Positions 8,081 through 16,825 are shown, counted from the stretch's first letter. The stretch is DNA of 64,000 nt from Bacillus sp. B15-48 (GCF_016879755.1 NZ_WOFU01000004.1:523983-587982), one strand, 5' to 3'. Numbers and translations: made by a program. Notes: generated by a model not told the origin, from the sequence alone.

Positions 8081-8391
8081 TATACCATTAAGCTATTTAA
8101 TTTATAATTATTTATTAAATATTTCTCTTGCGTTTTTATGAATGACAGATAGGGTTGATGAAAAATGCTTTCTGTAATGATTGTAATAAAAGCATGTATA
8201 AAACAGCCTAATTTGACTCGGTTAACTTTAATTGTATAACCCTCAATAACTCCAATATCCTCCTCTAATCTTGTCACTCTAGCTGAAGTGGCTGGACCAG
8301 GCAAATGGACTTTCTCTCCCCATTCTTTCATTGTAATTCGACTGTTCTTAGAGAGTTCATCTAAGATCTGCATGTCCGTATTTTCCAACAT
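8080..8391 (-). pseudogene. Lrp/AsnC-family regulator with truncated effector domain
   Basis: The N-terminal ~60 residues are a normal Lrp HTH domain (LENTDMQILDELSKNSRIT through LEEDIGVIEGY). The RAM effector domain begins (KVNRVKLGCFIHAFITI) but breaks off at residue ~100 after YLINNYK with a short aberrant tail, against ~150 residues in the family. Loss of the C-terminal half should affect oligomerisation and ligand sensing. It is divergent from the MBL hydrolase at 8522 and probably regulated it. The DNA-binding part may still be made, so calling it a pseudogene is an inference. Confidence 0.65.
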
Positions 8392-8521
8392 TTATTTAAC
8401 TCCTTTCATTAATAAAGTCAAACGGACAAAAGACTTTATTTAATCTATGTATCCGTCAATAGGTCATAGTATAGACTATACATTGTTCACACAAAATCTC
8501 AAAAAACAGGAGTTAATTTAT

Positions 8522-9298
8522 ATGAATATACATCAAATTCGTAATGCAACAATCGTTGTTGAATACGCAGGGAAAAGGTTTTTAATCGACCCAATGTTGG
8601 CAGAAAAGGGAACTCTCCCACCTTTTGGACCCGGTGTAGGTTTACCACCTGCACCAAGACAAGACCAAAACAATCCTTTGATCAGCTTACCTACATCTGT
8701 TGACAATATTATCCGAGATATTGATGCTGTCATTGTCACTCATCTGCATCCTGACCACTGGGATGATGCTGCCAAAGAAGCATTACCAAAAGAAATTAAA
8801 ATATTTGCCCAAAGTGATGAAGATGTGACAGAAATTCAAAACGCTGGTTTCAAAAATGTAGAGGTTTTACAAGAAGATACAGTTTTTGAAAATATCCAAT
8901 TGATTAAAACAAAAGGTGAACATGGCAGGGGAGAAATCTTAAAGCATGCTGGTCAAGTGTGTGGAGTTGTCTTCAAACACGCAACTGAGAAAACATTATA
9001 TGTTGCTGGTGATACAGTATGGTATGAAGCAGTCCAAGAAATCATCGACACACACAAACCGGAAATCATTGTGGTCAATGCAGGAGATAATCAATTCCAT
9101 GTGGGTGGTTCTCTTGTCATGGGGAAAGATGACGTCTATGAGGTGGTTAAGGCTGCTCCAAACGCAAAAATTATGGCTGTCCACATGGAAGCTGTAAACC
9201 ATTGGGGATTGTCCAGAGAAGAATTAAAGAGCTTTATTAATGAAAAAGCAATTACTAATGTGTTTGTACCAGACGACGGTGAATCTTACACATTTTAA
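8522..9298 (+). CDS. MBL-fold metal-dependent hydrolase
   Basis: 258 residues. The metallo-beta-lactamase fold is shown by THLHPDHWDD (HxHxDH metal motif, near residue 79), a later AGDT near residue 162 and a C-terminal VHMEAVNHW. The N-terminal IHQIRNATIVVEYAGKRFLI is typical of UlaG/YhfI-like cytoplasmic members. The substrate is unknown. I chose ATG 8522 behind CAGGAGT; the longer frame from 8447 lacks a site. Divergent from the Lrp-like regulator, and followed by a SnoaL-like gene in the same direction, so the two were probably co-transcribed. Confidence 0.85.
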   Translation: MNIHQIRNATIVVEYAGKRFLIDPMLAEKGTLPPFGPGVGLPPAPRQDQNNPLISLPTSVDNIIRDIDAVIVTHLHPDHWDDAAKEALPKEIKIFAQSDEDVTEIQNAGFKNVEVLQEDTVFENIQLIKTKGEHGRGEILKHAGQVCGVVFKHATEKTLYVAGDTVWYEAVQEIIDTHKPEIIVVNAGDNQFHVGGSLVMGKDDVYEVVKAAPNAKIMAVHMEAVNHWGLSREELKSFINEKAITNVFVPDDGESYTF

Positions 9299-9346
9299 GA
9301 TAAAAACGGACAAGCCGTATATTTAATTGAAAAGAGGTTCCTCATT

Positions 9347-9751
9347 ATGTCAGTTGAAACTAATAAATAATTAGTACGTCGTTTTTATGAAACGATTGAA
9401 CAAGAAAACTATGAGGTCAAAGATTTTTGTCATCAAGAATTTGTATTTTACCAACAAATAGATACACCGTTTCGTGGGGTAGAAGGTCTTGTAGAATCAG
9501 AAAAGGAAAATTTTGATACTTTTCCTGGCTTCAAAATGCCAATCAAAGGGATATTAACTGAAGGAGATCAAGTAGCCGTTTATTTTATATTTGAAGGTAC
9601 GCACACAGGTATTCCCTTCTTAGGAGTTCCTGCAACGGGAAAAATTGTTAAATTTTCTCTTATGATGCTGTTACGAATTGTTGACGGCAGGATCATCGAG
9701 AAAAGATCACATGTGGATGTGCATGATATTCTTCGCCAGCTTAACGCTTAA
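9347..9751 (+). pseudogene. SnoaL-like (ester cyclase) gene with an in-frame stop at codon 8
   Basis: From ATG 9347, behind AAAGAGG, the frame reads MSVETNK, then TAA at 9368-9370, then continues uninterrupted as LVRRFYETIEQENYEV to FEGTHTGIPFLGVPATGK and a normal C-terminus. The product would be ~134 residues, matching the SnoaL-like ester cyclase family (NTF2 fold). A single base change (GAA or similar to TAA) explains the stop. The segment from 9536 could still be translated from an internal ATG but lacks half the fold. Confidence 0.75.
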
Positions 9752-9782
9752 TATTTTTTATAAATAATACTTTGTAACATTA

Positions 9783-9815
9783 AGTGAAAAAGATCCATAA
9801 AGGGTCTTTTTCACT
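9783..9815 (+). terminator. Terminator of the MBL/SnoaL unit
   Basis: AGTGAAAAAGA/TCTTTTTCACT stem; symmetric enough to act in both directions. Confidence 0.75.
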
Positions 9816-9874
9816 ATTCTAAGGCATACAGGTTCATTTAAAATTGTTTAATTAAATGGCCCGATTCATTAAAA

Positions 9875-9894
9875 AGAGCAACATTTCTTGCTCT
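9875..9894 (-). terminator. Gene-end hairpin after the CxxC-20-CxxC gene
   Basis: AGAGCAA/TTGCTCT stem; T-rich on its minus-strand 3' side and flanked by GCGCCCGTTAGTTGAAGAAG, the best match to the recurrent gene-end flank. Confidence 0.65.
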
Positions 9895-9937
9895 AGAAAT
9901 GCGCCCGTTAGTTGAAGAAGAAAACTATATAAAATAC

Positions 9938-10243
9938 TTAAATATCTGAACTGTAATTTACTAAATAGGGTAAAAATAATGAGATTAGAATACCTAAAAG
10001 AAGAATTAACGATACACCAACAACAATATGTAAAGAAGAGAACGAGATAAGATTATTTAATACCAAACCTAATAACAGCATTGGTATAAGCATCAGCAAG
10101 GATATATACCTCGAACGTGAAGCTATGTCATGCTTTGTTCCACACTCACTACATTGTATTGTCCTATTAGAAAACCATAGTGATGTATAGATTTTTTTCC
10201 AACCAAATTTATGTTTACACACATTACATTTTGGTAGTTTCAT
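9938..10243 (-). CDS. CXXC-20-CXXC membrane protein (TIGR04104-like)
   Basis: 101 residues. Two cysteine pairs, CNVC at residue 6 and CSEC at residue 31, are separated by about 20 residues that include the family pattern FGWKKIYTSLWF; this is the TIGR04104 arrangement as I remember it. Two membrane segments follow (residues ~47-66 and 72-93). Probably a small zinc-ribbon membrane protein of unknown role. ATG start behind a GGGGG-rich site. The gene ends in the hairpin at 9875-9894. Confidence 0.75.
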   Translation of the reverse strand: MKLPKCNVCKHKFGWKKIYTSLWFSNRTIQCSECGTKHDIASRSRYISLLMLIPMLLLGLVLNNLISFSSLHIVVGVSLILLLGILISLFLPYLVNYSSDI

Positions 10244-10368
10244 TAATACCCCCTTAAATCAATGTCATCTTTAACCAGTAAAGCAGGCATTGCTCTTCTT
10301 GAACTAATCTGCCACTATCGTATTATAAGGTCAGCCAGATTTTTGGTTGGCCATTTTTTAGATAATAG

Positions 10369-10405
10369 GCGAGAACCCTCGAGACTTCAGTCATGAGTTG
10401 TTGAC
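10369..10405 (+). mobile_element. Minimal IS605 end-to-end fusion (37 bp)
   Basis: The left-end tip GCGAGAACCCTCG is joined directly through the hairpin to the right-end tip CATGAGTTGTTGAC. This is what remains when everything between the two element ends is lost. The gap 10244-10565 otherwise holds only a gene-end motif near 10290 and an inverted repeat (GAGCGCCAATTC near 10503). Confidence 0.7.
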
Positions 10406-10565
10406 TTTAAGTTTATCCCTTCATAATCTCCATCTATTTTAACATAAATATCCGATTATCTTTGGGGAAGATCCCCCATAATATGGCTCAAAAATGCAAA
10501 ATAGAGCGCCAATTCCTTAAGAATGCCGCCCTATTGCTGAATATTAAAAATGAAATTTAGAGTAA

Positions 10566-11009
10566 TTACTTTTCAGTGGCTCTATTGCCCATTGCAATAG
10601 AAATTCTATTCCAACTGTTAATTTGATTAATTATTAGAACAAGGTCAACATACTGTTTCTCATCATAGTGTTCACGTACTCGTTGATAAAGCTCATCTGG
10701 AATACGTTTTGTTGGAATTAATGTCACGTGCTCAGCCAACTCTAAAGCTACTTTTTCTGCTTCTGTATAGAATTCACACTCTTGTCAAGCACTAACACAG
10801 TAAATTCTTTGTTCTGTTTCACCCATTTTTTGAGCATCTGCTGTATGCATATTCAAACAATATGCACAGCCGTTAATTTGAGAAACGCGAATTTTAATAA
10901 GCTCACGAAGTTTTCGTTCGATTGCTGTCGTTTTCGTGTATTTTTCCATATCCATCATAATTTTCATACCATCAGGTGCAATTTCATAGTAAGAAACTCT
11001 TTGGCTCAT
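10566..11009 (-). pseudogene. AhpD-like carboxymuconolactone decarboxylase family gene with in-frame TGA
   Basis: The full frame encodes ~147 residues of a CMD/AhpD-like peroxidase protein: MSQRVSYYEIAPDGMKIM, the active site CAYCLNMH (CxxCxxxH) near residue 49, then RIYCVSA, a TGA at 10785-10787, and an undisturbed remainder (ECEFYTEAEKVALELAEHV to IAMGNRATEK). The family has Trp where the TGA stands, so a TGG-to-TGA change is likely. The truncated product keeps the redox cysteines but loses half the fold. Confidence 0.8.
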
Positions 11010-11253
11010 AAAGCAAGACCCCTTTGATTTAGTATAAGACTATTATACCCTTACAAGAACACCTGTATCATTTTTATAAAGGAATTGCTCTACAATCGTG
11101 GCCCTATTCTTGAAGACTTGAATTCGAGATAATTCATATTATGATCTTCCAAAATCTCCAGTTTATTGAAGAAAGAAATTTATTTTTCAAATCTAACTAA
11201 CGTTTTTTCGGGTATTTCAATCTGGTCTATATCAAAGCTATTCATTTGTAGTG

Positions 11254-11587
11254 TTAGTCACCCTCTCTCTTTTCATCTTCTTCTCCTACCCAACAATTAT
11301 ACAACTCAAAATAATCACCCTGTTTAAGATAACCATCCATTCTTTTAATAGTTCTAGTAGCTTCTTTTTCGATTCATCACAAATTTCTGGAGTGGTATAT
11401 TCGGAAATCTTAATGCCCCAATGACTTCATAAACACAGGAAGTAGTAATCTGATATTGCCTTACATTTTGCCTTTCTTCATCGCTCGCAAAACATCTTCC
11501 TATATAAAAATAATCATCGGAATATTCATCATCAGTAATAGGTAACGCTATATTACAACCAATATAACTAGCTAAACTTATTAGCAC
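11254..11587 (-). pseudogene. Hypothetical gene with two frameshifts
   Basis: Three frames joined give one plausible protein of ~110 residues: GCNIALPITDDEYSDDYFYI to TTSCVYEV, then WGIKISEYTTPEICDESKKK, then MDGYLKQGDYFELYNCWVGE ending at TAA 11254-11256. It starts at GTG 11587 behind GAGGTGA. The acidic, cysteine-containing pieces look like a Bacillus hypothetical family I cannot name. Two indels mean it is not functional as it stands. Confidence 0.6.
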
Positions 11588-11645
11588 TCACCTCTTTTAT
11601 TCATTCATTATCTATAAGAAGTAGGTTCTTTACTTTAATAAATTT

Positions 11646-11855
11646 TTATAGAAAAATAGCAATAAATAATAATCCTACACCAATAAGTAATCCACCGACT
11701 AATTCATAATTATCAAATAGAAAGTAGAATTTGCTTCTATTATTAAAATCAAACGATTTTCCTCTTCGTTTTAACCATAGTCCGAAAATGATAGTAAAAA
11801 CCAAACCGAAAAAGATTAACGCTGGTGTATCTTTTATATAAATATCACTTTCCAC
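11646..11855 (-). CDS. Small two-helix membrane protein
   Basis: 69 residues from GTG 11855, with AGGTGA five bases upstream. Two hydrophobic segments (residues ~11-27 and 50-68) flank a basic-aromatic loop KRRGKSFDFNNRSKFYFLF. No family recognised. A gene-end motif (AAAGGGCAGGTTA type on the coding strand) lies at about 11940-11960, upstream of this gene. Confidence 0.55.
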   Translation of the reverse strand: MESDIYIKDTPALIFFGLVFTIIFGLWLKRRGKSFDFNNRSKFYFLFDNYELVGGLLIGVGLLFIAIFL

Positions 11856-12045
11856 TCTTTCACCTACTTACATAAATTTAATGGTTCTTTATTGATATAT
11901 TTTCCTTATGTACAATCGAAATACTTCTGTTGTGTCTAATTAAGTAACCTGCCCTTTAACTGATTATAGTCCAAAAAAATGGACTGCTGAAGCAGCCCAT
12001 AATTACCCGATTTTCGCGCCCTTTAATGGAGGAAGGTTATTGTAT

Positions 12046-12669
12046 TTAGATGTCACTTGAAAATTCAATCGTATCAGCTGTACGTTTAGCCGCCTCTTCG
12101 CCCAATAATTTTTTAACAACATATAATGCCATATTGATACCAGAGGATACACCTGCTGCAGTTATTACATTGCCTGCGTCAACATATTTTACATTTTTTA
12201 TAACATTAATATTTGAAAAAGATTTCTCTAATAGGCTTAACGCCGCTTTATTAGTCGTTGCCTTTTTATCCTTAAGAACACCAGATTTAGCTAAAAATAG
12301 AGCACCAGTACAGACAGAAGTAATTAATTTGCTATCATAGGATGCAATCCATTCAATGATTTTATTATTATTTGATACCTGCTCGATTGCTTTCATTGGA
12401 CCACCTGGAACCACAATGAAATCAAATGAAGGGCAATTATTAAAACTGAAATCAGGAGTTATTTTTAATCCATGATGAACTGTTACTTCTGTTCCATCTT
12501 CAGATACTGTACTTACTTTAAACGGCTTCTCTTGCAGCTCGTTTAAATGTAACTTTTTTACGTCACTACGCTTATACGTACTCATATTGAAAACTTCATA
12601 AGGTCCAACAAAATCCAGAGCATCTACATAGTCAAATAGCAATATACCTACATGATATTGGCTTTGCAT
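12046..12669 (-). CDS. DJ-1/PfpI family protein
   Basis: 207 residues, the family's usual single-domain length. Typical features are HVGILLFDYVDALDFVGPYE at the N-terminus, VPGGP near residue 88, the nucleophile elbow TSVCTGALFLAKSG (Cys near residue 118) and the C-terminal AAGVSSGINMAL. These patterns fit the isocyanide hydratase/GlxA-type branch without the AraC domain. The reaction is unknown. ATG start behind AAAAAGGAG. The neighbour beyond its start (12748-13015) is a remnant of a regulator domain. Confidence 0.85.
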   Translation of the reverse strand: MQSQYHVGILLFDYVDALDFVGPYEVFNMSTYKRSDVKKLHLNELQEKPFKVSTVSEDGTEVTVHHGLKITPDFSFNNCPSFDFIVVPGGPMKAIEQVSNNNKIIEWIASYDSKLITSVCTGALFLAKSGVLKDKKATTNKAALSLLEKSFSNINVIKNVKYVDAGNVITAAGVSSGINMALYVVKKLLGEEAAKRTADTIEFSSDI

Positions 12670-12747
12670 TTCAAAAACTCCTTTTTGTAATCATTATACC
12701 TATATGGGGTATATAAAACAAGACTAAAGGTTACCGGATCAACCTTT

Positions 12748-13015
12748 TTATTTTATAGGAACGCAGATTTCACAATGATGATTATTAACCATTTTGACTA
12801 CATACCTTTCGATGATTGGTCTTGCTTCATCAAATTGATATCCTTGCCTTTATAATTCAGGAAAAATATCAATCAATGCTTCTGATCTGCTTCTGCTGTA
12901 TGATTAATTTTAAAAACAGCATATTTCCACTAACAATATTAGCTTCTCTTACATAGCCATCAGTAAATGAATAGTCGTTTGAAACAACTATGCAGGTATC
13001 ATAACGACAGTTCAT
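12748..13015 (-). pseudogene. Remnant of a GyrI-like effector-binding domain (AraC-type regulator)
   Basis: Pieces in different frames spell the C-terminal part of a GyrI/AraC effector-binding domain: CIVVSNDYSFTDGYVREANI, then QFDEARPIIERYVVKMVNNH and HHCEICVPIK, ending at TAA 12748-12750. At least two frameshifts are needed and the DNA-binding domain is absent. Family assignment is from remembered patterns. Confidence 0.55.
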
Positions 13016-13024
13016 GATTATTCT

Positions 13025-13385
13025 TTAGTTTGTTGGATTTAAAAATTTCCCCTTCTGATAATCACGATAAGCCTGTCTTATTTCTTCTTCTGTATTCATG
13101 ACAAACGGTCCACGTGCTACTACTGGTTCTCTTAGAGGCTCACCAGCAAAAAGCACAAGGCGTAATTTTTCATTTGCAGAAACTTGAATACCACTTCTAC
13201 TCGCTTCATCCGCGGAACCTAACCACATCGCTTGCCCTTTTTTCGCTTCGACTTTATTTTCACCGAACTTACCACTTCCTTTTAACACATAAATAAAGCC
13301 GTTATAGCTGCCCGGAAGATCTTGAATAATAGAAGCTCCTTTTTCCAAAATCATTTCTACAAAGGTGACAGGTGAAGGAAGCATA
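13025..13385 (-). pseudogene. Pirin-family gene truncated by an IS1182 remnant
   Basis: About 120 C-terminal residues of a bicupin pirin remain (PVTFVEMILEKGAS, YNGFIYVLKGSGKFG, LFAGEPLREPVVARGPFVMN). Pirins normally have 230-290 residues. The sequence changes to the IS1182 inverted repeat exactly where the pirin homology ends near 13385, so the insertion removed the N-terminal half. The apparent ATG at 13447 lies inside the element. Confidence 0.8.
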
Positions 13386-13874
13386 GGGACGTACCGAGAC
13401 TGGTGAAAAAGTCTACTGTTTTCCTCCGGAAAACTTATTAAAGTCAATTACAAGGAATGCCCTTTACATGATTTGTGCGCAAAAAACACTGCTCGTAGAA
13501 TATTAACCGTTGGTATGAATACGGCAGAATTCTACGAAATGTCTCAATATCAAAAGACAGAAGAGTTTAAAGAAAAATATAAGAAAAGAGCTTCCATCGA
13601 AGGGAAAAATGCGGAACTCAAACGTTTCCATGGCCTATCCAGAGCAAGGGGCTATGGTCTATTAAGCGTGTCTAAACAATCTAAATTAGCTGCCATTGCA
13701 GTAAATATTAAGCGGATAGCAGCGATAGTATCCGCTTAATAAGAGTAAATAACAGGAATTACCCAGTATTTAGTAGATTTTATAATATAAAAATTTAAAT
13801 TTCCCTTCTGCAGTTACCTCCATTTAATTATTTCTCAAAAAAACACTACTTTTTCACTGGTCTCGGACGTACCC
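13386..13874. mobile_element. IS1182-family deletion remnant (489 bp)
   Basis: The ends are matching inverted repeats: GGGACGTACCGAGACTGGTG at 13386 and, at 13848-13874, its near complement ending CTCGGACGTACCC. The interior keeps only the last ~100 codons of the transposase. The same ends recur in gene-less form at 23557-23735 and 63606-63753. Confidence 0.8.
13430..13739 (+). pseudogene. C-terminal fragment of IS1182 transposase
   Basis: The open frame reads VNYKECPLHDLCAKNTARRI, later RASIEGKNAELKRFHGLSRA and GLLSVSKQSKLAAIAVNIKR. This is the conserved C-terminal end of IS1182 (DDE) transposases including the RFHGLSRARGYG pattern. About 350 N-terminal residues and the catalytic Asp residues are missing. 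Confidence 0.85.
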
Positions 13875-13925
13875 AACGCTTCCAAGGAAATTTCATGCTT
13901 AACAGCAGATTTTAATGGTTACCTA

Positions 13926-14477
13926 TCAAACTTTGCATATACTTTTAGCTGCAACCTTCACAAGATTCCCAGGAAATCCCCATTTGTTTCCCACATCATA
14001 AAAAATCATAAACCCACTAAACAAAATTAATATTAAGAAGAAGCACAAGGTATGTCCCCATGCTCCCCCCCCCATGCTTCCCAAAATAGACAATGACAAA
14101 AACGCAGCAATCGCAAGACTACTACGGAGCAGCTTTTTCCTGCTTCTCTCTTTTCGGTGCAGCCATTCATTAATAACAAAAAAGAGACTAGCACTTAAGA
14201 CCGCATAAAACGCTAGTTCATCAATGAACAGTACCGTTGCTGCCCCAAAGAATAGATGGATCAGCCCCGCTGCTAGCAGTCGATAGTCTTGCATTTTTTT
14301 CGTCAACAAATCCGACAGATAAGACACCGGAATCCCATAAATAATTGTTCCAATTGCTGTGTATACAAACACTATTCCGGCAAACATAATAACTTCCTGC
14401 ACCATCGCGCCGGCAATCAAATAAAAGCCGCTTACAAGCAGGGAAACATATAATGCTGTTAACAATTTTTTGATCAT
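13926..14477 (-). CDS. UPF0715-type membrane protein, second copy with a foreign C-terminus
   Basis: The first ~130 residues are nearly identical to the protein at 2138-2986, including MIKKLLTALYVSLLVSGFYL and its membrane segments. At 14083 the reading frame leaves the duplicated segment and runs through IS1182-related flanking DNA, adding about 50 unrelated hydrophobic residues. The soluble C-terminal domain of copy A is lost. Start taken at the ATG equivalent to copy A (14477), not 14525. It is a chimeric and probably non-functional duplicate. Confidence 0.6.
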   Translation of the reverse strand: MIKKLLTALYVSLLVSGFYLIAGAMVQEVIMFAGIVFVYTAIGTIIYGIPVSYLSDLLTKKMQDYRLLAAGLIHLFFGAATVLFIDELAFYAVLSASLFFVINEWLHRKERSRKKLLRSSLAIAAFLSLSILGSMGGGAWGHTLCFFLILILFSGFMIFYDVGNKWGFPGNLVKVAAKSICKV

Positions 14478-15250
14478 AAAATGATATCCCCTATGTGAAA
14501 ATGAGTAATTACAAGGTTTACTCACTCACTTGATTTAGTTGTCAACTTAAATAAGCTAGTGTATAATCACTCATAAATTCTATAATTAACGGCTTTCCCT
14601 TTCTTCTTCAGGACTGCTCAATACTTCGAGAAGAAACGCAACCGTTGCAAGGACATCTCCTCAACTATTGCTATCCGTTTGTTTAAGATGAATTTTGTGA
14701 AGTTACTTAATACGTCCCTTACCTCGCAACTGATACTCCTCTTGATTGCTTATTTCCAGCAATTTATAGACATAACCAAATTCTTTATCTTCTCTAAATG
14801 ATGTAGCGGAAACCATATATTCATCGCCTTCTTCAATTAAGTTATAAACCATTGATTCTTCGATGAAAATTTTATAAAGCTCGCGATTCTCTTCCTTTTG
14901 ATAAGCGTTATATCCGATAATTCACATTTCAAAATATTGACCTGGCTCGATATAGTGGTGTTTTTCTTCTATAATCATACCTCCCATACTAATACTTCTT
15001 GTCACTTGAGATGAATTTCCAAAGAATAAAAAATAACTAATCATTAAAGCAACAACTGACATTACTACTATCACAAACCATTTATTGCTGATTAACTTCA
15101 ACCACATTCCTCCCTTAATTAAATACCGTTATAATATTATAACGAATTATCAGATAATCGATATTGAGCTACCTGCATCTTAGTTCAACATCATTTTCCA
15201 ATCCCTGAGCATAAAAAACGAGCTGCATCTATTACAGCCCGTAATTTTAC
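14083..15250. repeat. Segmental duplication, copy B (1168 bp)
   Basis: Near-identical to 2592-3532 apart from about 227 bp present only here (after 14887). Begins right at the junction with IS1182-type end sequence near 14083, which suggests the element took part in the rearrangement. Confidence 0.85.
14703..15107 (-). pseudogene. Small membrane-anchored protein gene with in-frame TGA
   Basis: From ATG 15107 (behind GGGAGGAATG) the frame encodes a one-helix anchor (residues ~10-28, KWFVIVVMSVVALMISYFLF) and then reaches TGA at 14922-14924. It continues in the same frame for 72 codons (GYNAYQKEENRELYKIFIEE to EYQLRGKGRIK) before TAA at 14703. The whole product would be ~134 residues. The DNA after the TGA is conserved in copy A, so the stop is probably a recent nonsense mutation. 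No family recognised. Confidence 0.65.
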
Positions 15251-15313
15251 TAACGCACCCCGTTCGTTGAAGTATAACTTTACACAATGTGATAATTATC
15301 CCCCGTTATTCAA

Positions 15314-15787
15314 TCATAGATGAATCCCTTGATGCTTTGATTGGATTAAATAGCCGCCACCGAACTCAAAAGCAGTATCATATCCCATATTGAATTCGTC
15401 AAGGTCTATTAAATCTTTATAAGCTATGGGAATATTAGGATTCCAATTTACATTTTCCAATTTTATAGGAAAATCATCGTCATTAGGGTTTGGGGTATGA
15501 ATATAAACTGCATCCATACAAGCATCCTTAAGGTCTAAATAAATCCAAGATTGATAAGGCTTTTTAAATGTTTCTAGCTTTTTTAATAGGTTTTTATATA
15601 AAGTTATTTGTGCCTTTATATGCTCTCTTCTGATCTTGTTACTGTTATCTCCCATACCAAAAAAATCTAGGTGTGCGTGCCAAAAGTCAAACCAAGCGTC
15701 ATTATCAAATTGCAAATAATTGTAACCTTCTTCAACTTCTCTCCAGAGATTTCGAAAATATCGTCTTTTGCCGCGGAATTTTTTCAT
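15314..15787 (-). CDS. Hypothetical soluble protein
   Basis: 157 residues from ATG 15787, which has GGAGG six bases upstream; longer starts have none. The protein is soluble and rich in aromatic and acidic residues (EEGYNYLQFDNDAWFDFWHA, later NWNPNIPIAYKDLIDLDEFN). No membrane segment, no recognised motif. Composition resembles bacterial immunity-type or SMI1-neighbour proteins, but this is only an impression. Confidence 0.55.
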   Translation of the reverse strand: MKKFRGKRRYFRNLWREVEEGYNYLQFDNDAWFDFWHAHLDFFGMGDNSNKIRREHIKAQITLYKNLLKKLETFKKPYQSWIYLDLKDACMDAVYIHTPNPNDDDFPIKLENVNWNPNIPIAYKDLIDLDEFNMGYDTAFEFGGGYLIQSKHQGIHL

Positions 15788-15849
15788 TTTAACCTCCGAT
15801 TTGGACAATATTGCTTCTTCAGCTAACCTGCTGTTTGTTACTTCAATAA

Positions 15850-15882
15850 CACAAGGAGCAGCCGCATCGTCAGCTCCTTGTG
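15850..15882 (-). terminator. Terminator-like hairpin after the lipoprotein gene
   Basis: CACAAGGAGC/GCTCCTTGTG perfect 10-bp stem, flanked on the minus strand by TTATTGAAGTAACA and AGCAGGTTAG, the recurrent gene-end flank. Confidence 0.65.
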
Positions 15883-15940
15883 CCACTCTTGCACCCTATA
15901 GTCCAAGTAATTTTTTTCATATACAAAACCCATAAAGTAT

Positions 15941-16624
15941 TTATTCAATCAAGTTTCTAAAAGAATCATATAGTTCATCAACACTATATCCTTTAAAAAT
16001 AAGTTCTTTTCCATCAAACACAAGCATGGCTGGAAACTGTTCAATGTCCAATTCTTCTTGATAATCTACAATAAATTTTTCATCATAAGGTACCCATGCA
16101 GCTGAAGCTCTATGTTCTGTCCCTTCCAATATATTCATTACATTTTCATAGACAGTTTCTTGCATCTCCATAGGTAGCGTTTCCCCGTCCTTATACATGA
16201 TGACAATATTCATTCCATCTGTATGCGATAGAAGCCGTGAATACTTTTCCTCATAAGTCATTTCTATTAAAATAATTTCGTCTGGATGACCTTCGAAGCC
16301 ATCTCCTCTTGGCGGATTAACTAATACTTTTTGTCCTTTTTTTATATCGTCAATTGATGTCTCGTTATCCTCTTCATATTTTATGACAGTTTTATCGGTT
16401 ATCTTAGCTTCATATGAATAGCCCTCATCTGTCATACCAGGCCCTTTTCTATCTCGCTTTTCCCATTCGGAAATGTCAACAACTATAGTACTCCCGCTAT
16501 TATTCACTTCTGAAACAGAACCTATCATTTTATCATCTTCATAATGACCATAGGGATACTCTCCATTATCTTCCGCACTTTCACCACATGCAGAAATAAA
16601 TGAGATGGTAAATATGAAAATCAT
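15941..16624 (-). CDS. Putative lipoprotein with OB-like and thioredoxin-like domains
   Basis: 227 residues. A short hydrophobic leader ends in ISFISACG, a usable lipobox with Cys at residue 13. Residues ~33-120 look like a small beta-barrel domain (MIGSVSEVNNSGSTIVVDIS to KKGQKVLVNPP), as in YobA/DUF3221-like lipoproteins. The C-terminal ~90 residues (FIVDYQEELDIEQFPAMLVF) resemble a thioredoxin-like fold without a CxxC. The ATG has no site nearby; a GGAGGAAA site about 30 bp upstream faces ACG, so the original start may be mutated and the leader shortened. Confidence 0.6.
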   Translation of the reverse strand: MIFIFTISFISACGESAEDNGEYPYGHYEDDKMIGSVSEVNNSGSTIVVDISEWEKRDRKGPGMTDEGYSYEAKITDKTVIKYEEDNETSIDDIKKGQKVLVNPPRGDGFEGHPDEIILIEMTYEEKYSRLLSHTDGMNIVIMYKDGETLPMEMQETVYENVMNILEGTEHRASAAWVPYDEKFIVDYQEELDIEQFPAMLVFDGKELIFKGYSVDELYDSFRNLIE

Positions 16625-16825
16625 AAAAACAAAATTCTACGTAAAAAATGATTTCCTCCTCTCTATTGAACAGTGCCCTCTTAACCGTTATATTTCTTCT
16701 TTCACAAACCTGCCCTTATAGTTTAAGTACATTCTCTCACAAATACCACACACTAGCAGTGCCACAAGTATTCAATTTTTTTTAGGATTCTTCCTCGATT
16801 AAATGGCCCTATACATAAAGATAGA

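Noticed and set aside
10566..15107. TGA read as tryptophan or selenocysteine (two genes with in-frame TGA)
   Set aside because: Only one of the two TGA positions fits Trp; many other genes in the window use TGG for Trp and TGA as stop (e.g. the TGA in the kinase-partner ATGA overlap), and no SECIS-like hairpin is visible. Nonsense mutation is simpler.
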